64,000 nt of DNA from CAYFVR01 sp046541515 (lineage in GTDB: Bacteria; Desulfobacterota; Desulfobacteria; Desulfobacterales; Desulfococcaceae): NCBI GenBank assembly GCA_046541515.1, contig JBKHDD010000005.1, forward strand, positions 10,406 to 74,405, written 5' to 3'. Below, piece after piece: positions 39,287 through 47,217 of this stretch. How positions within the stretch are numbered: the first letter of the stretch is position 1; every line of letters starts with the position of its first letter. The notes under the pieces are model-generated. The model was not told where the DNA came from. It did no database searches and saw only the letters and a program-made list of their open reading frames with translations. A program made the position numbers and the translations under genes.

Positions 39287-40027
39287 TCAATTTTCCGGCG
39301 TTTCCAGCAAGGCCCGGGCCTTTCCGACGCTGAAGCGGACGGGAATGTCCCCCGCTTCCGCGAAGCCTCGCAGGGCTTTCGCCCGTTCCGGCGTGGCGGC
39401 CGCGGCGATGGAAATGCCGGCCTCCCGGCATCGATCGCGCAGAGCGGCAACCAGTTCCACCACGGGGATGTTGATCGCCTCCGTTCCGCTCAAATCGACG
39501 ATCAGCGCGCGGTGTCCATCGGCCCGGATCCGCTCCACCTCGGGGCCGATGCCCGGCAACAGCTCGGTCAGCGTGGCCCGGTCCACGGAACGGGGCAGGG
39601 TCACGATGATGAGGCCCCCGTCCGCGGCAAAATATTTTCGGGCGGGATTTCGCCGCGTCGTCAGCGGGACCATCTTGCCGACCTGGGCCAGCAAGGCCTC
39701 CCGGTCGAACGGCTTCAAAATATAATAGTCGGCCCCTTCCCGAATGATGTCCAGCACCCGCTCCCGGCTGGCCTCCGCCGTCAGCATGACGACGGGAATC
39801 GATTTCAGGACCGGGTCTATCTTGAGATGGCGCAATGTCTCCAGGCCGTCCATCACCGGCATGGCCACGTCCAGCAGAATCAGATCCGGCCGTTCGTTCC
39901 GGGCCGTTTCCAGACCCATGGCGCCGTTTTCCGCCTCCAGGATTCGCACGTCGAACGGTTTCAGAGCCCGCCCCACCAGCGTCCGGATCATTTTGCTGTC
40001 GTCGACCGTTAAAATCTTCGCGCCCAT
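39287..40027 (-). CDS. Receiver - STAS-like protein
   Basis: 246 residues. A receiver (KILTVDDSKMIRTLVGRALK, Asp in LILLDVAMPVMDG, Lys in YILKPFDRE) is followed by a STAS-like domain (about 140-240; HRALIVDLSGTEAINIPVVE). STAS domains of the SpoIIAA type act as phosphorylation-switched anti-anti-sigma factors or partner-binding modules; the Ser normally phosphorylated (after D-x-S) is present as DLSG. Whether it controls an anti-sigma factor or another partner here is inference. It is followed by 146 bp and then a receiver-kinase and preceded by the sigma-54 activator. Confidence 0.78.
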   Translation of the reverse strand: MGAKILTVDDSKMIRTLVGRALKPFDVRILEAENGAMGLETARNERPDLILLDVAMPVMDGLETLRHLKIDPVLKSIPVVMLTAEASRERVLDIIREGADYYILKPFDREALLAQVGKMVPLTTRRNPARKYFAADGGLIIVTLPRSVDRATLTELLPGIGPEVERIRADGHRALIVDLSGTEAINIPVVELVAALRDRCREAGISIAAAATPERAKALRGFAEAGDIPVRFSVGKARALLETPEN

Positions 40028-40086
40028 CGCGCCTTTCCTTCCTCGGGCGCCGAGGTCCGGGCCCGCCGGCCGGCCACGACCGTCCG

Positions 40087-41100
40087 CTATTGCAAATTGT
40101 AGCGTTTGATTTTTTCCACCAGGGTGGTGCGGTTCAGCCGCAAAAGGTCCGCGGCCTGCTTTTTCACCCAGCGAGTCCGTTGCAACGACTGCAGGATCAA
40201 GGATTTTTCAAATTCGCCGACCGCGGTGGTCAGGCAGATGCCCTCGTCGGAAAGCCGGACGGCGGGCGAAAACGGGGCCGCCTCGGCGTTGCGAAGGGTG
40301 GGGGGGAGGTCATCGGCGCCAATTTCTCCGGCGTCCTTGAGCACCACCAGCCGTTCCATCAGGTTTTTCAACTCCCGCACGTTCCCCGGCCAAGTGTGGC
40401 GGTTCAAAATCTCCCGGGCTTCCGCGGAGATGCCGATAACGGACGCCTGGTTTTTGCGATTGAAATGGTCCAGGAAAAAATCGGCCAACCGGTCGATGTC
40501 TCCGGTGCGGTCCCGCAGGGCGGGCGTATCCAGGGGGATGACGTAGAGACGGTAAAACAGGTCCTCCCGAAAGCGACCCTCTCGCACCTCTTCCGCCAGA
40601 TTTTTGTGGGTCGCGGCAATAATCCGCACGTCCACGGAAATCGTTCGGACCCCGCCCACCGGTTCGAAGGCCCGCTCTTCGAGCACCTTGAGCAGTTTGA
40701 CCTGAAGCTCGGGGCTCATATCCCCGATTTCGTCCAAAAAAACGGTGCCGCCGTCGGCCTGTTCAAACTTCCCCATTTTGGGATGGGTGGCCCCGGTGAA
40801 GGCGCCCCGAACGTGGCCGAACAGTTCGCTTTCCAGCAGACTTTCGGGAATCGCCCCGCAGTTGATCCCCACGAAGGGACGATCCGCTCGGGGGGAGCGG
40901 TCGTGGATGGCCCGGGCAACCATGCCTTTGCCGGTGCCGCTTTCTCCGGAAATCAGAACGGTGCTGTCGCTTCGGCTCAACTTTCGGATCAGCCCGAACA
41001 GCTCCCGCATGGGGGGGCTGGCCCCGATCATTTCATTCAGGCCCGGCGGTCTTTGGAGCTCCAAAGGCGCATCTGCCCCCGGAATCGGTTGGGGAATCAC
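40087..41100 (-). CDS. Sigma-54-dependent activator without receiver (FleQ/FlrA-like)
   Basis: 337 residues from a GTG at 41100, chosen because AAGGAGG lies 6 bases upstream. The AAA+ core has Walker A GESGTGKG, the GAFTGA loop that contacts sigma-54 ([16 protein letters not shown]), Walker [12 protein letters not shown] and [11 protein letters not shown]. The Fis-type DNA-binding helix-turn-helix ends the protein ([18 protein letters not shown]). There is no N-terminal receiver, so control may be by ligand, partner or expression. Its place next to motor and flagellar genes suggests a flagellar activator. It is preceded by a block of TTGCAAAATAC repeats. Confidence 0.92.
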   Translation of the reverse strand: MIPQPIPGADAPLELQRPPGLNEMIGASPPMRELFGLIRKLSRSDSTVLISGESGTGKGMVARAIHDRSPRADRPFVGINCGAIPESLLESELFGHVRGAFTGATHPKMGKFEQADGGTVFLDEIGDMSPELQVKLLKVLEERAFEPVGGVRTISVDVRIIAATHKNLAEEVREGRFREDLFYRLYVIPLDTPALRDRTGDIDRLADFFLDHFNRKNQASVIGISAEAREILNRHTWPGNVRELKNLMERLVVLKDAGEIGADDLPPTLRNAEAAPFSPAVRLSDEGICLTTAVGEFEKSLILQSLQRTRWVKKQAADLLRLNRTTLVEKIKRYNLQ

Positions 41101-41146
41101 GGAAACCTCCTTGCAATCGCATGGGAAAGTGGCAAAACGCCCTTCA

Positions 41147-41300
41147 TTTTTGCAAAATACAAACTTGCAAAATACAAACCAACGCGAAAAGCTCCCCAAA
41201 AAAAATATTTGCCCGATTTTTCAGATGGTTTCACTCCAGCCGATCCTTGGCGCGCCTTCGCGGGGGAGGAAAATTTCCCGCAAACTTTTGCAAAATACAA
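41147..41300. promoter_or_regulatory. Iterated TTGCAAAATACAAA motifs upstream of the sigma-54 activator
   Basis: A 15-bp sequence TTGCAAAATACAAAC occurs twice in exact tandem (41150-41164, 41165-41179) and a third, 13-base match is at 41288-41300. Each has a TTTTGCAAAA or TTGCAA palindromic core. On the minus strand, TGGTTTGTATTTTGCA (41166-41181) also has the spacing of a weak sigma-54 promoter toward the activator gene. The block is in A/T-rich DNA 50-200 bp upstream of its start, so autoregulation is likely. Confidence 0.5.
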
Positions 41301-41377
41301 TGAATTTGGAAGCCCAAGGGCTAATTGCTTGAATTAAATATGGAATTTTGTGAAAAAAATCACTGCGTTTTGCAAAC

Positions 41378-42754
41378 TTAATTTGCATTCTGCAAAACCT
41401 CGTCGGCGAGACCAAAACTTTTGATCTTTCGGTAGAGGGTGGTGATATTGATTCCAAGCAATTTGGCGGCGCGGGCCTTGTTGCCTCCGGTGTGTCGAAG
41501 GGCGCGGCGAATCATTCGAATTTCGCTTTCCCGAAGGGTCAGCACCTGACCGCGGGAAGATTCGCCGTCCCCCGCTTCTCCCCGCTCCCGAATTCGGGCG
41601 GGCAAATCCTCCGGGCGAATCACGCTGGAACGGCTCAAGGCCAACGCCCGCTCCACCGCGTTTTCCAGCTCCCGCACGTTGCCGGGCCAGTGATAGGCCA
41701 GCAACAGGCGCATGGCCTCGGAGGACACCTCCCCGAAATCCTTGGCCCCGCCGGCGTAGCGGTTCGCGAAATGCCGAACCAGCGGAGAAATGTCCTCCCG
41801 CCGCTCCCGCAGGGGCGGCATTCGGACGGAGACCACGTTGAGCCGGTAAAACAGGTCCTTGCGAAGAATCCCCTGGGCCAATAGCGTTTCCGGCGTTCGG
41901 TTGGTGGCGGCCACCACCCGAACATCCACCGGCAGTTCCCGGGTGCCGCCCACCGGTCGAATCCGGCGCTCCTGAAGAACCCGAAGCAGCTTGACCTGCA
42001 ACGGGGGCGAGATTTCCGAAATTTCGTCCAAAAAAAGAGTGCCGCCGGCCGCGGCGCGAAACAGGCCGTCGTGCTCGCGGACGGCGCCGGTAAAGGCGCC
42101 TTTGACGTGGCCAAAGAGTTCGCTTTCCAACAGGCCGTCCACCATGGCCCCGCAGTTCACCGGCACGAAGGGTCCGTCGGACCGGGCGCTGTTGCGATGA
42201 ATGGTCCGGGCCGCCACCTCCTTTCCGGTGCCGCTTTCCCCCTGGATCAGCACCGTGGGGCTTTTCTCCCGCATCCGCTCGATGCGGTCGTAAATTCGCC
42301 GCATGACGGGGCTGACCCCCACCAGCTCCCCGTACCCGGACGGATCTTCGAGGCGGGAGCGAAGCCGGCGATTTTCGCGCTGCAACGCCTTCTTCTCGAA
42401 CACCCGGACGGCCAGCAGTTTTAGCCGGTCGAAATTCAGCGGCTTCTGCAGGTAGTCGTAGGCGCCCAGCTTCATGGCCTCGATGGCGGAGTCCACGTCG
42501 GCGTAGCCGGTCAGGATGATCACTTCCGTGTCCGGGCGGGTCTCCTTGACGGCGCTCAACAACTCCAGCCCGCCAATTTCCGGCATCAGCAGGTCGGTGA
42601 AGACCAGGTCGAACCGCTCTTCCCGGATTCGCTCCAGGGCCTTCAAGCCGCTGGAAACCGACGCAACCTGGCATTCCAGCAGGGAAAGGTGTTTCACGAC
42701 GACGTCCAGCATTTCCCGGTCGTCGTCCACGCACAGCACGCGGTGTTCACTCAT
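41378..42754 (-). CDS. NtrC-family sigma-54 response regulator (flagellar FlrC/FlgR-like by context)
   Basis: 458 residues from the ATG at 42754, with GGAGGAG 9 bases upstream. Receiver at 1-120 (HRVLCVDDDREMLDVVVKHL, Asp in LVFTDLLMPEIGG, Lys in LQKPLNFD), AAA+ domain (Walker A GESGTGKE, GAFTGA in GHVKGAFTGAVREHDG, Walker B FLDEISEISP) and Fis-type helix-turn-helix (ARAAKLLGINITTLYRKIKS). It overlaps motB by 8 bp. The cognate kinase is not certain, though several kinases lie just downstream. The likely targets are the sigma-54 promoters at 45572-45587 and 55863-55878. Confidence 0.93.
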   Translation of the reverse strand: MSEHRVLCVDDDREMLDVVVKHLSLLECQVASVSSGLKALERIREERFDLVFTDLLMPEIGGLELLSAVKETRPDTEVIILTGYADVDSAIEAMKLGAYDYLQKPLNFDRLKLLAVRVFEKKALQRENRRLRSRLEDPSGYGELVGVSPVMRRIYDRIERMREKSPTVLIQGESGTGKEVAARTIHRNSARSDGPFVPVNCGAMVDGLLESELFGHVKGAFTGAVREHDGLFRAAAGGTLFLDEISEISPPLQVKLLRVLQERRIRPVGGTRELPVDVRVVAATNRTPETLLAQGILRKDLFYRLNVVSVRMPPLRERREDISPLVRHFANRYAGGAKDFGEVSSEAMRLLLAYHWPGNVRELENAVERALALSRSSVIRPEDLPARIRERGEAGDGESSRGQVLTLRESEIRMIRRALRHTGGNKARAAKLLGINITTLYRKIKSFGLADEVLQNAN

Positions 42755-43514
42755 CCGTGGGCGCTCCTCCGTCGGAACGAGAAAGGGCCTGAAACGAAGA
42801 GGACGACAGGGTGATCTCCACGCGACGGTTTTTCCGCCGGCCTTCGGCGGTGTCGTTGGGTTCCAGGGGCCGGTACTCGCCATACCCCATCGTCCCGATC
42901 CGTTCCGGGGGCACGCCGGCCTCGCCGATCAGGAATTCCGCCACCGAGGCGGCCCGGGCCATGGAAAGCACCCGGTTTGACCCGTAGAGGCCTCCGGAAA
43001 CCGGCACGTTGTCGGTATGGCCGGCGATGATGATCTCCCCTTGGGTGTCCTTGAGCATTTCGCCGATGGACCGCAGCAGCGGGGCCATTTGCGGCCGGAT
43101 CACCGCCTGGCCGGAATCGAAGGTGGTTTCCCCCATCAGCCGAATGATCACCTGATCGGCGTCCTGGTCCACCCGGACCAGATTTCCCACGTCGCTCAGG
43201 TGCTTTTCCACCTCCGCCCGAATCTCTCGGATCAGCGCCTCCCGCATCCGGGTGGCGATCACGTCCTGGTCGAAATCCTTTGCGATGATTTTCCGCCCCT
43301 TGGGCATCTCCATCACGCGGGTTTTGCGCTGCACGCCGAAGGCCTCGGCCATGGAGCCCGACATCAGTTTGTACTTCTGCCGGTCCATTTCGGAAAAGGA
43401 AAGCATCAGAACGAAAAAACAGAGGAGCAGGCTCATCAGATCCCCGAAGGTGACCACCCATTCGGGCGCCCCCTCCTCGACGATCTCCTTGCGTTCCGGC
43501 GGTTTCCGGGCCAT
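42747..43514 (-). CDS. motB: Flagellar motor stator protein MotB
   Basis: 255 residues. One N-terminal helix with the ion-binding Asp (WVVTFGDLMSLLLCFFVLML) and a plug-like segment precede a peptidoglycan-binding OmpA domain (EIIIAGHTDNVPVSGGLYGS, GYGEYRPLEPNDTAEGRRKN, NRRVEI). It anchors the stator to the cell wall and carries the ion path with MotA. It starts 3 bp after the MotA stop and its end overlaps the sigma-54 regulator by 8 bp, so the genes are coupled. Confidence 0.96.
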   Translation of the reverse strand: MARKPPERKEIVEEGAPEWVVTFGDLMSLLLCFFVLMLSFSEMDRQKYKLMSGSMAEAFGVQRKTRVMEMPKGRKIIAKDFDQDVIATRMREALIREIRAEVEKHLSDVGNLVRVDQDADQVIIRLMGETTFDSGQAVIRPQMAPLLRSIGEMLKDTQGEIIIAGHTDNVPVSGGLYGSNRVLSMARAASVAEFLIGEAGVPPERIGTMGYGEYRPLEPNDTAEGRRKNRRVEITLSSSSFQALSRSDGGAPTDE

Positions 43515-43517
43515 GGA

Positions 43518-44300
43518 TCAGGCGCCTTCCGGGGCGGGGGCGGCCGGGGCGAAGCGGCGGCGGTCCCGGGGGGACAGGTAGATTTTCAGCGATTCCTCCA
43601 GCACCATGGGAGAAACCCCCTGGTTCATGGCCAGCGCCGACTCCAGAATGATGTTTTTGTTGTCCTGCTCCTGCTCGCTGCGAAGCGCCAGCTTGTCGGC
43701 GATGGGATTGCAGATCAGGTTGGCCAGCAGGGCGCCGTACAGGGTGGTCAGCAAGGCCACCGCCATGGCCGGCCCGATGGAGGCGGGGTCTTCCATGTTG
43801 GCCAGCATCTGAACCAGTCCGATCAGCGTTCCGATCATCCCGAAGGCCGGGCCCGAGGACCCCATGCCCTTGAAGATTCGCTGGCCCACCGAATGGCGCT
43901 GGACCATCAGCCGGATATCTTTTTCAAGCATGTCCTCGATGAGTCCCTCGTCGAAGCCGTCGGACAGGTATCGCAGGGCCTTGTCCGCGAAGGGATCGCT
44001 CACCTCCTGGTTTTCCAGGGCGATGAGTCCCTCCTTTTTGGCGATTTTGGCCAGCTCCAACATCCGCTGAATGACCGCCTCGGGCGGATCAATTTTATAC
44101 AAAAAGGCTTTCATGGCCACTTTGAGGGAATTGATCACGTCCGACATGGAAAACTTGATGAAGCAGGTGGCCAGCGTGCCGCCCAGCACGATGAGAATGC
44201 CCGGAATATTGATGAACAATAGCAGGCTTCCGCCCAACAAAACGGCGGAGATCACCAGGGCGGCGCCTCCGACCAGTCCGATTACGGTTGCCAGATCCAT
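43518..44300 (-). CDS. motA: Flagellar motor stator protein MotA
   Basis: 260 residues with four membrane helices (for example ATVIGLVGGAALVISAVLLG, SGPAFGMIGTLIGLVQMLAN, AVALLTTLYGALLANLICNP) and the cytoplasmic loop with charged residues that press on FliG. Two helices sit at each end, as in the PomA/MotA family, and PAFGMIGTLIG is the conserved helix-three motif. It starts just before the HD-GYP stop (TAA at 44302) and is read with it and motB. Confidence 0.96.
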   Translation of the reverse strand: MDLATVIGLVGGAALVISAVLLGGSLLLFINIPGILIVLGGTLATCFIKFSMSDVINSLKVAMKAFLYKIDPPEAVIQRMLELAKIAKKEGLIALENQEVSDPFADKALRYLSDGFDEGLIEDMLEKDIRLMVQRHSVGQRIFKGMGSSGPAFGMIGTLIGLVQMLANMEDPASIGPAMAVALLTTLYGALLANLICNPIADKLALRSEQEQDNKNIILESALAMNQGVSPMVLEESLKIYLSPRDRRRFAPAAPAPEGA

Positions 44301-44301
44301 G

Positions 44302-45474
44302 TTATCCCCTTATGGAATCTCTGTAAACAAAGACCCGGTCGGTCACCCCGGCCAGTTCCCGGTTCTTTTTGAGTTTTTCGATGCCGTGGGCGTCCAGCCG
44401 GCTGCCGCCGGGCAACAGAAGGGCCCCGGTGGGACGGCGAACCTCCCGGGCCAGCCGCATGCCCGGCGCCAGCTCCTCCAGCGGAAGCTCCACGTCCACC
44501 CGCCGGGCCTCGGCCGCCTCCAGTTCGCCGGCGTGGGCGATCAGGATATCCGTCAGCGCCGGCTCCAGTTGATAGCCGCGCATCCGCCGGAGTTGATCCG
44601 GCGTTTCGCCGATCCGGAAGCCGCCGCGATGAAGCAGATTGTCGAACACCGACGCGGCGTTGATGATTCGGGCGCCCAGGGGCGCCGCGTCCCCGACCAG
44701 TCCGTCGGGAAAGCCGCGGCCGTTGTACTGTTCGTGATGGGACCGCACCAGGTCGGCGGCCGGGGCGAGAAACTCGATCTCCCGCAGCAGAACCTCCCCA
44801 AGCACGGGATGGGAACGGTAGAGCTTGACTTCGTCCCCGGTCATTTCGGTTCGACTTTTGAAAAGGATTTCCTGGGGGAGGCCGATCATGCCAATGTCGT
44901 GGAGCAGGGCGGCCGTTTCCAGTTCGGGAAGGTCTTCGAATTTCACGCCGGGAAGACGCTCCGCCAGGAGAAGCGAAAGCTCCGCAACGCGGCGGGAATG
45001 GCCGCCCAGGGCATTGTCGAAGGTTTCGATCAGTTGATTGAACATCCGGATGGTCTGGTAATAATTGGCGCGAATCCGCTCGTATCGTCGGGTCAGCTCG
45101 CTTTCCAAGCCCACGATCCGCTCGCCGATTTCCACCCGCGCCTCGAATTCGTCGTGGCGAACCGGCTTGGTGATGAAGTCGTCGATGCCGCCTTCCAGGC
45201 CCCGCACGACGTCCTGGGGGCGGTTCATTCCGCTGACGATGATAAAATAGGTATAGCGGGAGTGGCCCGCCCCGCGAATTCGCTGGCATAGCTCAATCCC
45301 GCCAATGTCCGGCATCATCCAGTCCGACACCACCATGGGCGGCTTCCGGTCCATCCAGGTCGCCCAAGCTTTTCGTCCGTCGATCACCGGGAGCGGCTCG
45401 TGCCCCATGTGCCGGATGAACATTTCCAGCATTTCCAGATGATCGCGATCATCTTCCGCAACCAAAATCTGCAT
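44302..45474 (-). CDS. Receiver - HD-GYP phosphodiesterase
   Basis: 390 residues. Receiver at 1-125 (MQILVAEDDRDHLEMLEMFI, Asp in MVVSDWMMPDIGG, Lys in ITKPVRHDE) and HD-GYP domain at about 150-330: TAALLHDIGMIGLP (metal-binding H-D) and RSHHEQYNGRGFPDGL (H-H-E-x-x-x-G-x-G-F-P in place of G-Y-P). This family hydrolyses c-di-GMP. The C-terminal part has an extra domain (about 315-385). It is the first gene of the operon with motA, motB and the sigma-54 regulator, preceded by a sigma-54-like promoter. It lowers c-di-GMP, which would favour motility. Confidence 0.93.
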   Translation of the reverse strand: MQILVAEDDRDHLEMLEMFIRHMGHEPLPVIDGRKAWATWMDRKPPMVVSDWMMPDIGGIELCQRIRGAGHSRYTYFIIVSGMNRPQDVVRGLEGGIDDFITKPVRHDEFEARVEIGERIVGLESELTRRYERIRANYYQTIRMFNQLIETFDNALGGHSRRVAELSLLLAERLPGVKFEDLPELETAALLHDIGMIGLPQEILFKSRTEMTGDEVKLYRSHPVLGEVLLREIEFLAPAADLVRSHHEQYNGRGFPDGLVGDAAPLGARIINAASVFDNLLHRGGFRIGETPDQLRRMRGYQLEPALTDILIAHAGELEAAEARRVDVELPLEELAPGMRLAREVRRPTGALLLPGGSRLDAHGIEKLKKNRELAGVTDRVFVYRDSIRG

Positions 45475-46068
45475 GACGCGTTTCGTCCAGGGTAGGGGTG
45501 ACGTCCGCCGCCTTGCGGTGGCGAACCTTCTTTGGGCGACCGACCATCGGTGGATCTACGGCGGAGGAATTTGCAATATCCGTTCCCAATCCAAAACCCA
45601 CTTTCCATCCCGGTCCCAAGGCGCTTCATCGGTTTTCAATGCTGTCTTCGTCAAAATGCTGACGGACCGCGTCGAGGAATCGGTCAAAGGGGCGGTCCTC
45701 TATATGCCATCCCGAGAACGAACCCGCCATTTTTTCCCTCGGAAAGGACCCTTTTTTGCCTCTCCGATGTTCGGTATGGCTTTTGCATGTCCCTTGGCCA
45801 TTCACTCGGATATCCCCTCCGTCGGCAATCGTCGATGGAGGCCCATGAAAAAAAACCGGCGACGGCGGGATTCTGAAAACCGAGCGGCAACTCGGGTTCC
45901 GATGGGAATGGTTTCGGACATCCCTCGGACGGGCATCGGTTGGAGGTCCGCGGCAGGATAGAATACGCCGGCCTGCCGGGAAAATGGAGACCGAATGCGC
46001 GGGAATAGACGAAATGGTCCATCGATGGAATCCGCAATCTTCCTCCCACGATTGCGCGGGAGAACCCC
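45475..46068. other. 594-bp divergent spacer between motor and basal-body operons
   Basis: No gene is supported. It must contain the promoters of the HD-GYP/motA operon (-) and of the flgB operon (+). The minus-strand sigma-54 candidate is at 45572-45587; on the plus strand I could not find a convincing sigma-54 or sigma-28 element. Open frames crossing it are composed of Ser/Arg-rich filler and are not believed. Confidence 0.5.
45572..45587 (-). promoter_or_regulatory. Sigma-54-type promoter of the HD-GYP/mot operon
   Basis: On the minus strand it reads GGGAACGGATATTGCA, against the consensus TGGCAC-N5-TTGCA: the GG and GC dinucleotides are at the exact spacing. It shares GGAACGG with the fliL-side promoter. 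It is about 100 bp upstream of the HD-GYP start. Confidence 0.5.
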
Positions 46069-46476
46069 ATGAACGGCGCCGATCCGGCCACCGCGCCCCT
46101 TCGGTTGCTGGAACGGACCATGGATCTCCGGTCCCGCCAGCACGAACGGATCGCCATCAATCTGGCCAACCGGGACACCCCCGGATTCCGCGCCTTCGAA
46201 GTGGATCTGGCCGCCGCGCTTTCCACCGAAGCCGAATCCGCAGCCTCCCTGGAGCGGACCCATCCGTCCCACCGGTCCGGCGTCGGGGAAATGGCGCCGG
46301 ACCGGACGCCGCTGCGCCCGGTGGAGCGAAACCCGGCATCTGCCCGGGGTGACGGAAACACCGTGGACCTGGACCGGGAGATGGCCCGCCTGTCCGAAAA
46401 CGCATTGATGTACACCGCCGCCGCCCGGGTGTTGGCCGACGAGTACGCCCGCATCCGGGACGCCATCGAGGAGTGA
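46069..46476 (+). CDS. flgB: Flagellar basal-body rod protein FlgB
   Basis: 135 residues, the usual length. The N-terminal rod motif is RQHERIAINLANRDTPGFRA (L-x-x-x-x-x-N-L-A-N-x-x-T-P-G-F) and the C-terminal helix EMARLSENALMYTAAARVLA matches the family. FlgB forms the proximal rod. It opens a long plus-strand operon of rod, ring, switch, export and hook genes; the next gene starts 5 bp on. Confidence 0.94.
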   Translation: MNGADPATAPLRLLERTMDLRSRQHERIAINLANRDTPGFRAFEVDLAAALSTEAESAASLERTHPSHRSGVGEMAPDRTPLRPVERNPASARGDGNTVDLDREMARLSENALMYTAAARVLADEYARIRDAIEE

Positions 46477-46480
46477 CGCC

Positions 46481-46906
46481 ATGAGCTTTTTGCAGGCCCT
46501 TCGCGCCAGCGCCGCCGGCTTGACCGCGCAGCGGACGCGCATGAACCTGATTTCCCAAAATTTGGCCAACATCGAAACCACCCGAACCGAAACGGGCGAG
46601 CCCTATCGGCGAAAAGACGTGGTGTTCGCCGCCGGACAAGCCCCGGGGACCTTCGCGGCGGAACTGTCGGCGCAGGCCCCCGCCGTTCGGGTGGCCGAGG
46701 TGATGGAGGACCCGCGCCCCTTCCCCGCCCGGTACGAACCCGGCCATCCGGACGCCGACGCCGCCGGGTATGTCCAGTTGCCCAACGTGGAGCTGGTGGA
46801 GGAAATGGCGAACCTGGTTTCGGCCGTCCGCTCCTACGAAGCCAACGTCGCCGCGGCCACCGCCAGCCGGCGCATGGCCGCCACCGCGCTGGACATTGGA
46901 CGCTGA
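46481..46906 (+). CDS. flgC: Flagellar basal-body rod protein FlgC
   Basis: 141 residues. The start SFLQALRASAAGLTAQRTRM and the rod motif LISQNLANIETTRTETGEPY are typical, and the end NVELVEEMANLVSAVRSYEA, NVAAATASRRMAA fits. It forms the rod with FlgB. It has GACGCC close before the ATG; fliE follows after 1 bp. Confidence 0.95.
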   Translation: MSFLQALRASAAGLTAQRTRMNLISQNLANIETTRTETGEPYRRKDVVFAAGQAPGTFAAELSAQAPAVRVAEVMEDPRPFPARYEPGHPDADAAGYVQLPNVELVEEMANLVSAVRSYEANVAAATASRRMAATALDIGR

Positions 46907-46907
46907 C

Positions 46908-47201
46908 ATGGCGCCGCCTCCGCTCCAACCGGTTTCGCCGGAGGTTTTCCGCATTCCGGAATCCCGCCCCGCGGAACGGGCCGGTGGATTCGGGAATGTC
47001 CTTTCCGACGCCCTGAATTCCGTCGGCGCCCTGCATCGGGAAAAGGACGCCGCCATCCGCGAGCTGGCGGCGGGCGAGGCCCCGGACGTCCACTCCACCA
47101 TGATCGCCATCCAGCGGGCCGACCTCTCCTTCCGGTTCCTCATGCAGGTGCGGAACAAGGCGGTGGCGGCCTACCAAGAGATCATGCGGATGAACATCTG
47201 A
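46908..47201 (+). CDS. fliE: Flagellar basal-body protein FliE
   Basis: 97 residues from the ATG at 46908. The C-terminal family signature is present: PDVHSTMIAIQRADLSFRFL and QVRNKAVAAYQEIMRMNI. FliE connects the MS ring and the rod and is the last rod-type export substrate before rod assembly. It is read with flgB and flgC. Confidence 0.95.
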   Translation: MAPPPLQPVSPEVFRIPESRPAERAGGFGNVLSDALNSVGALHREKDAAIRELAAGEAPDVHSTMIAIQRADLSFRFLMQVRNKAVAAYQEIMRMNI

Positions 47202-47217
47202 CCGTTCCGGAACGCCC

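Noticed and set aside
36382..39450. A 1022-codon continuous frame joining the pseudokinase to the upstream kinase region
   Set aside because: The first 480 codons are out of frame with the recognised receiver-kinase at 38028-39140 and have no fold; the receiver start at 37977 is clear.
41286..41295. TTTTGCAAAA copies as sigma-54 -12 elements
   Set aside because: Except for the minus-strand copy at 41166-41181, no GG lies at the needed distance on either strand, so most are better seen as regulator sites.
45551..45577. A sigma-54 promoter on the plus strand for flgB
   Set aside because: CGGCGGAGGAATTTGCA has the GG and GC one base too far apart and is nearly 500 bp from flgB.
45532..45876. 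A small gene in the spacer before flgB
   Set aside because: The frame is rich in Arg/Pro/Ser with no ribosome site and no conserved pattern, and it overlaps an equally poor frame.
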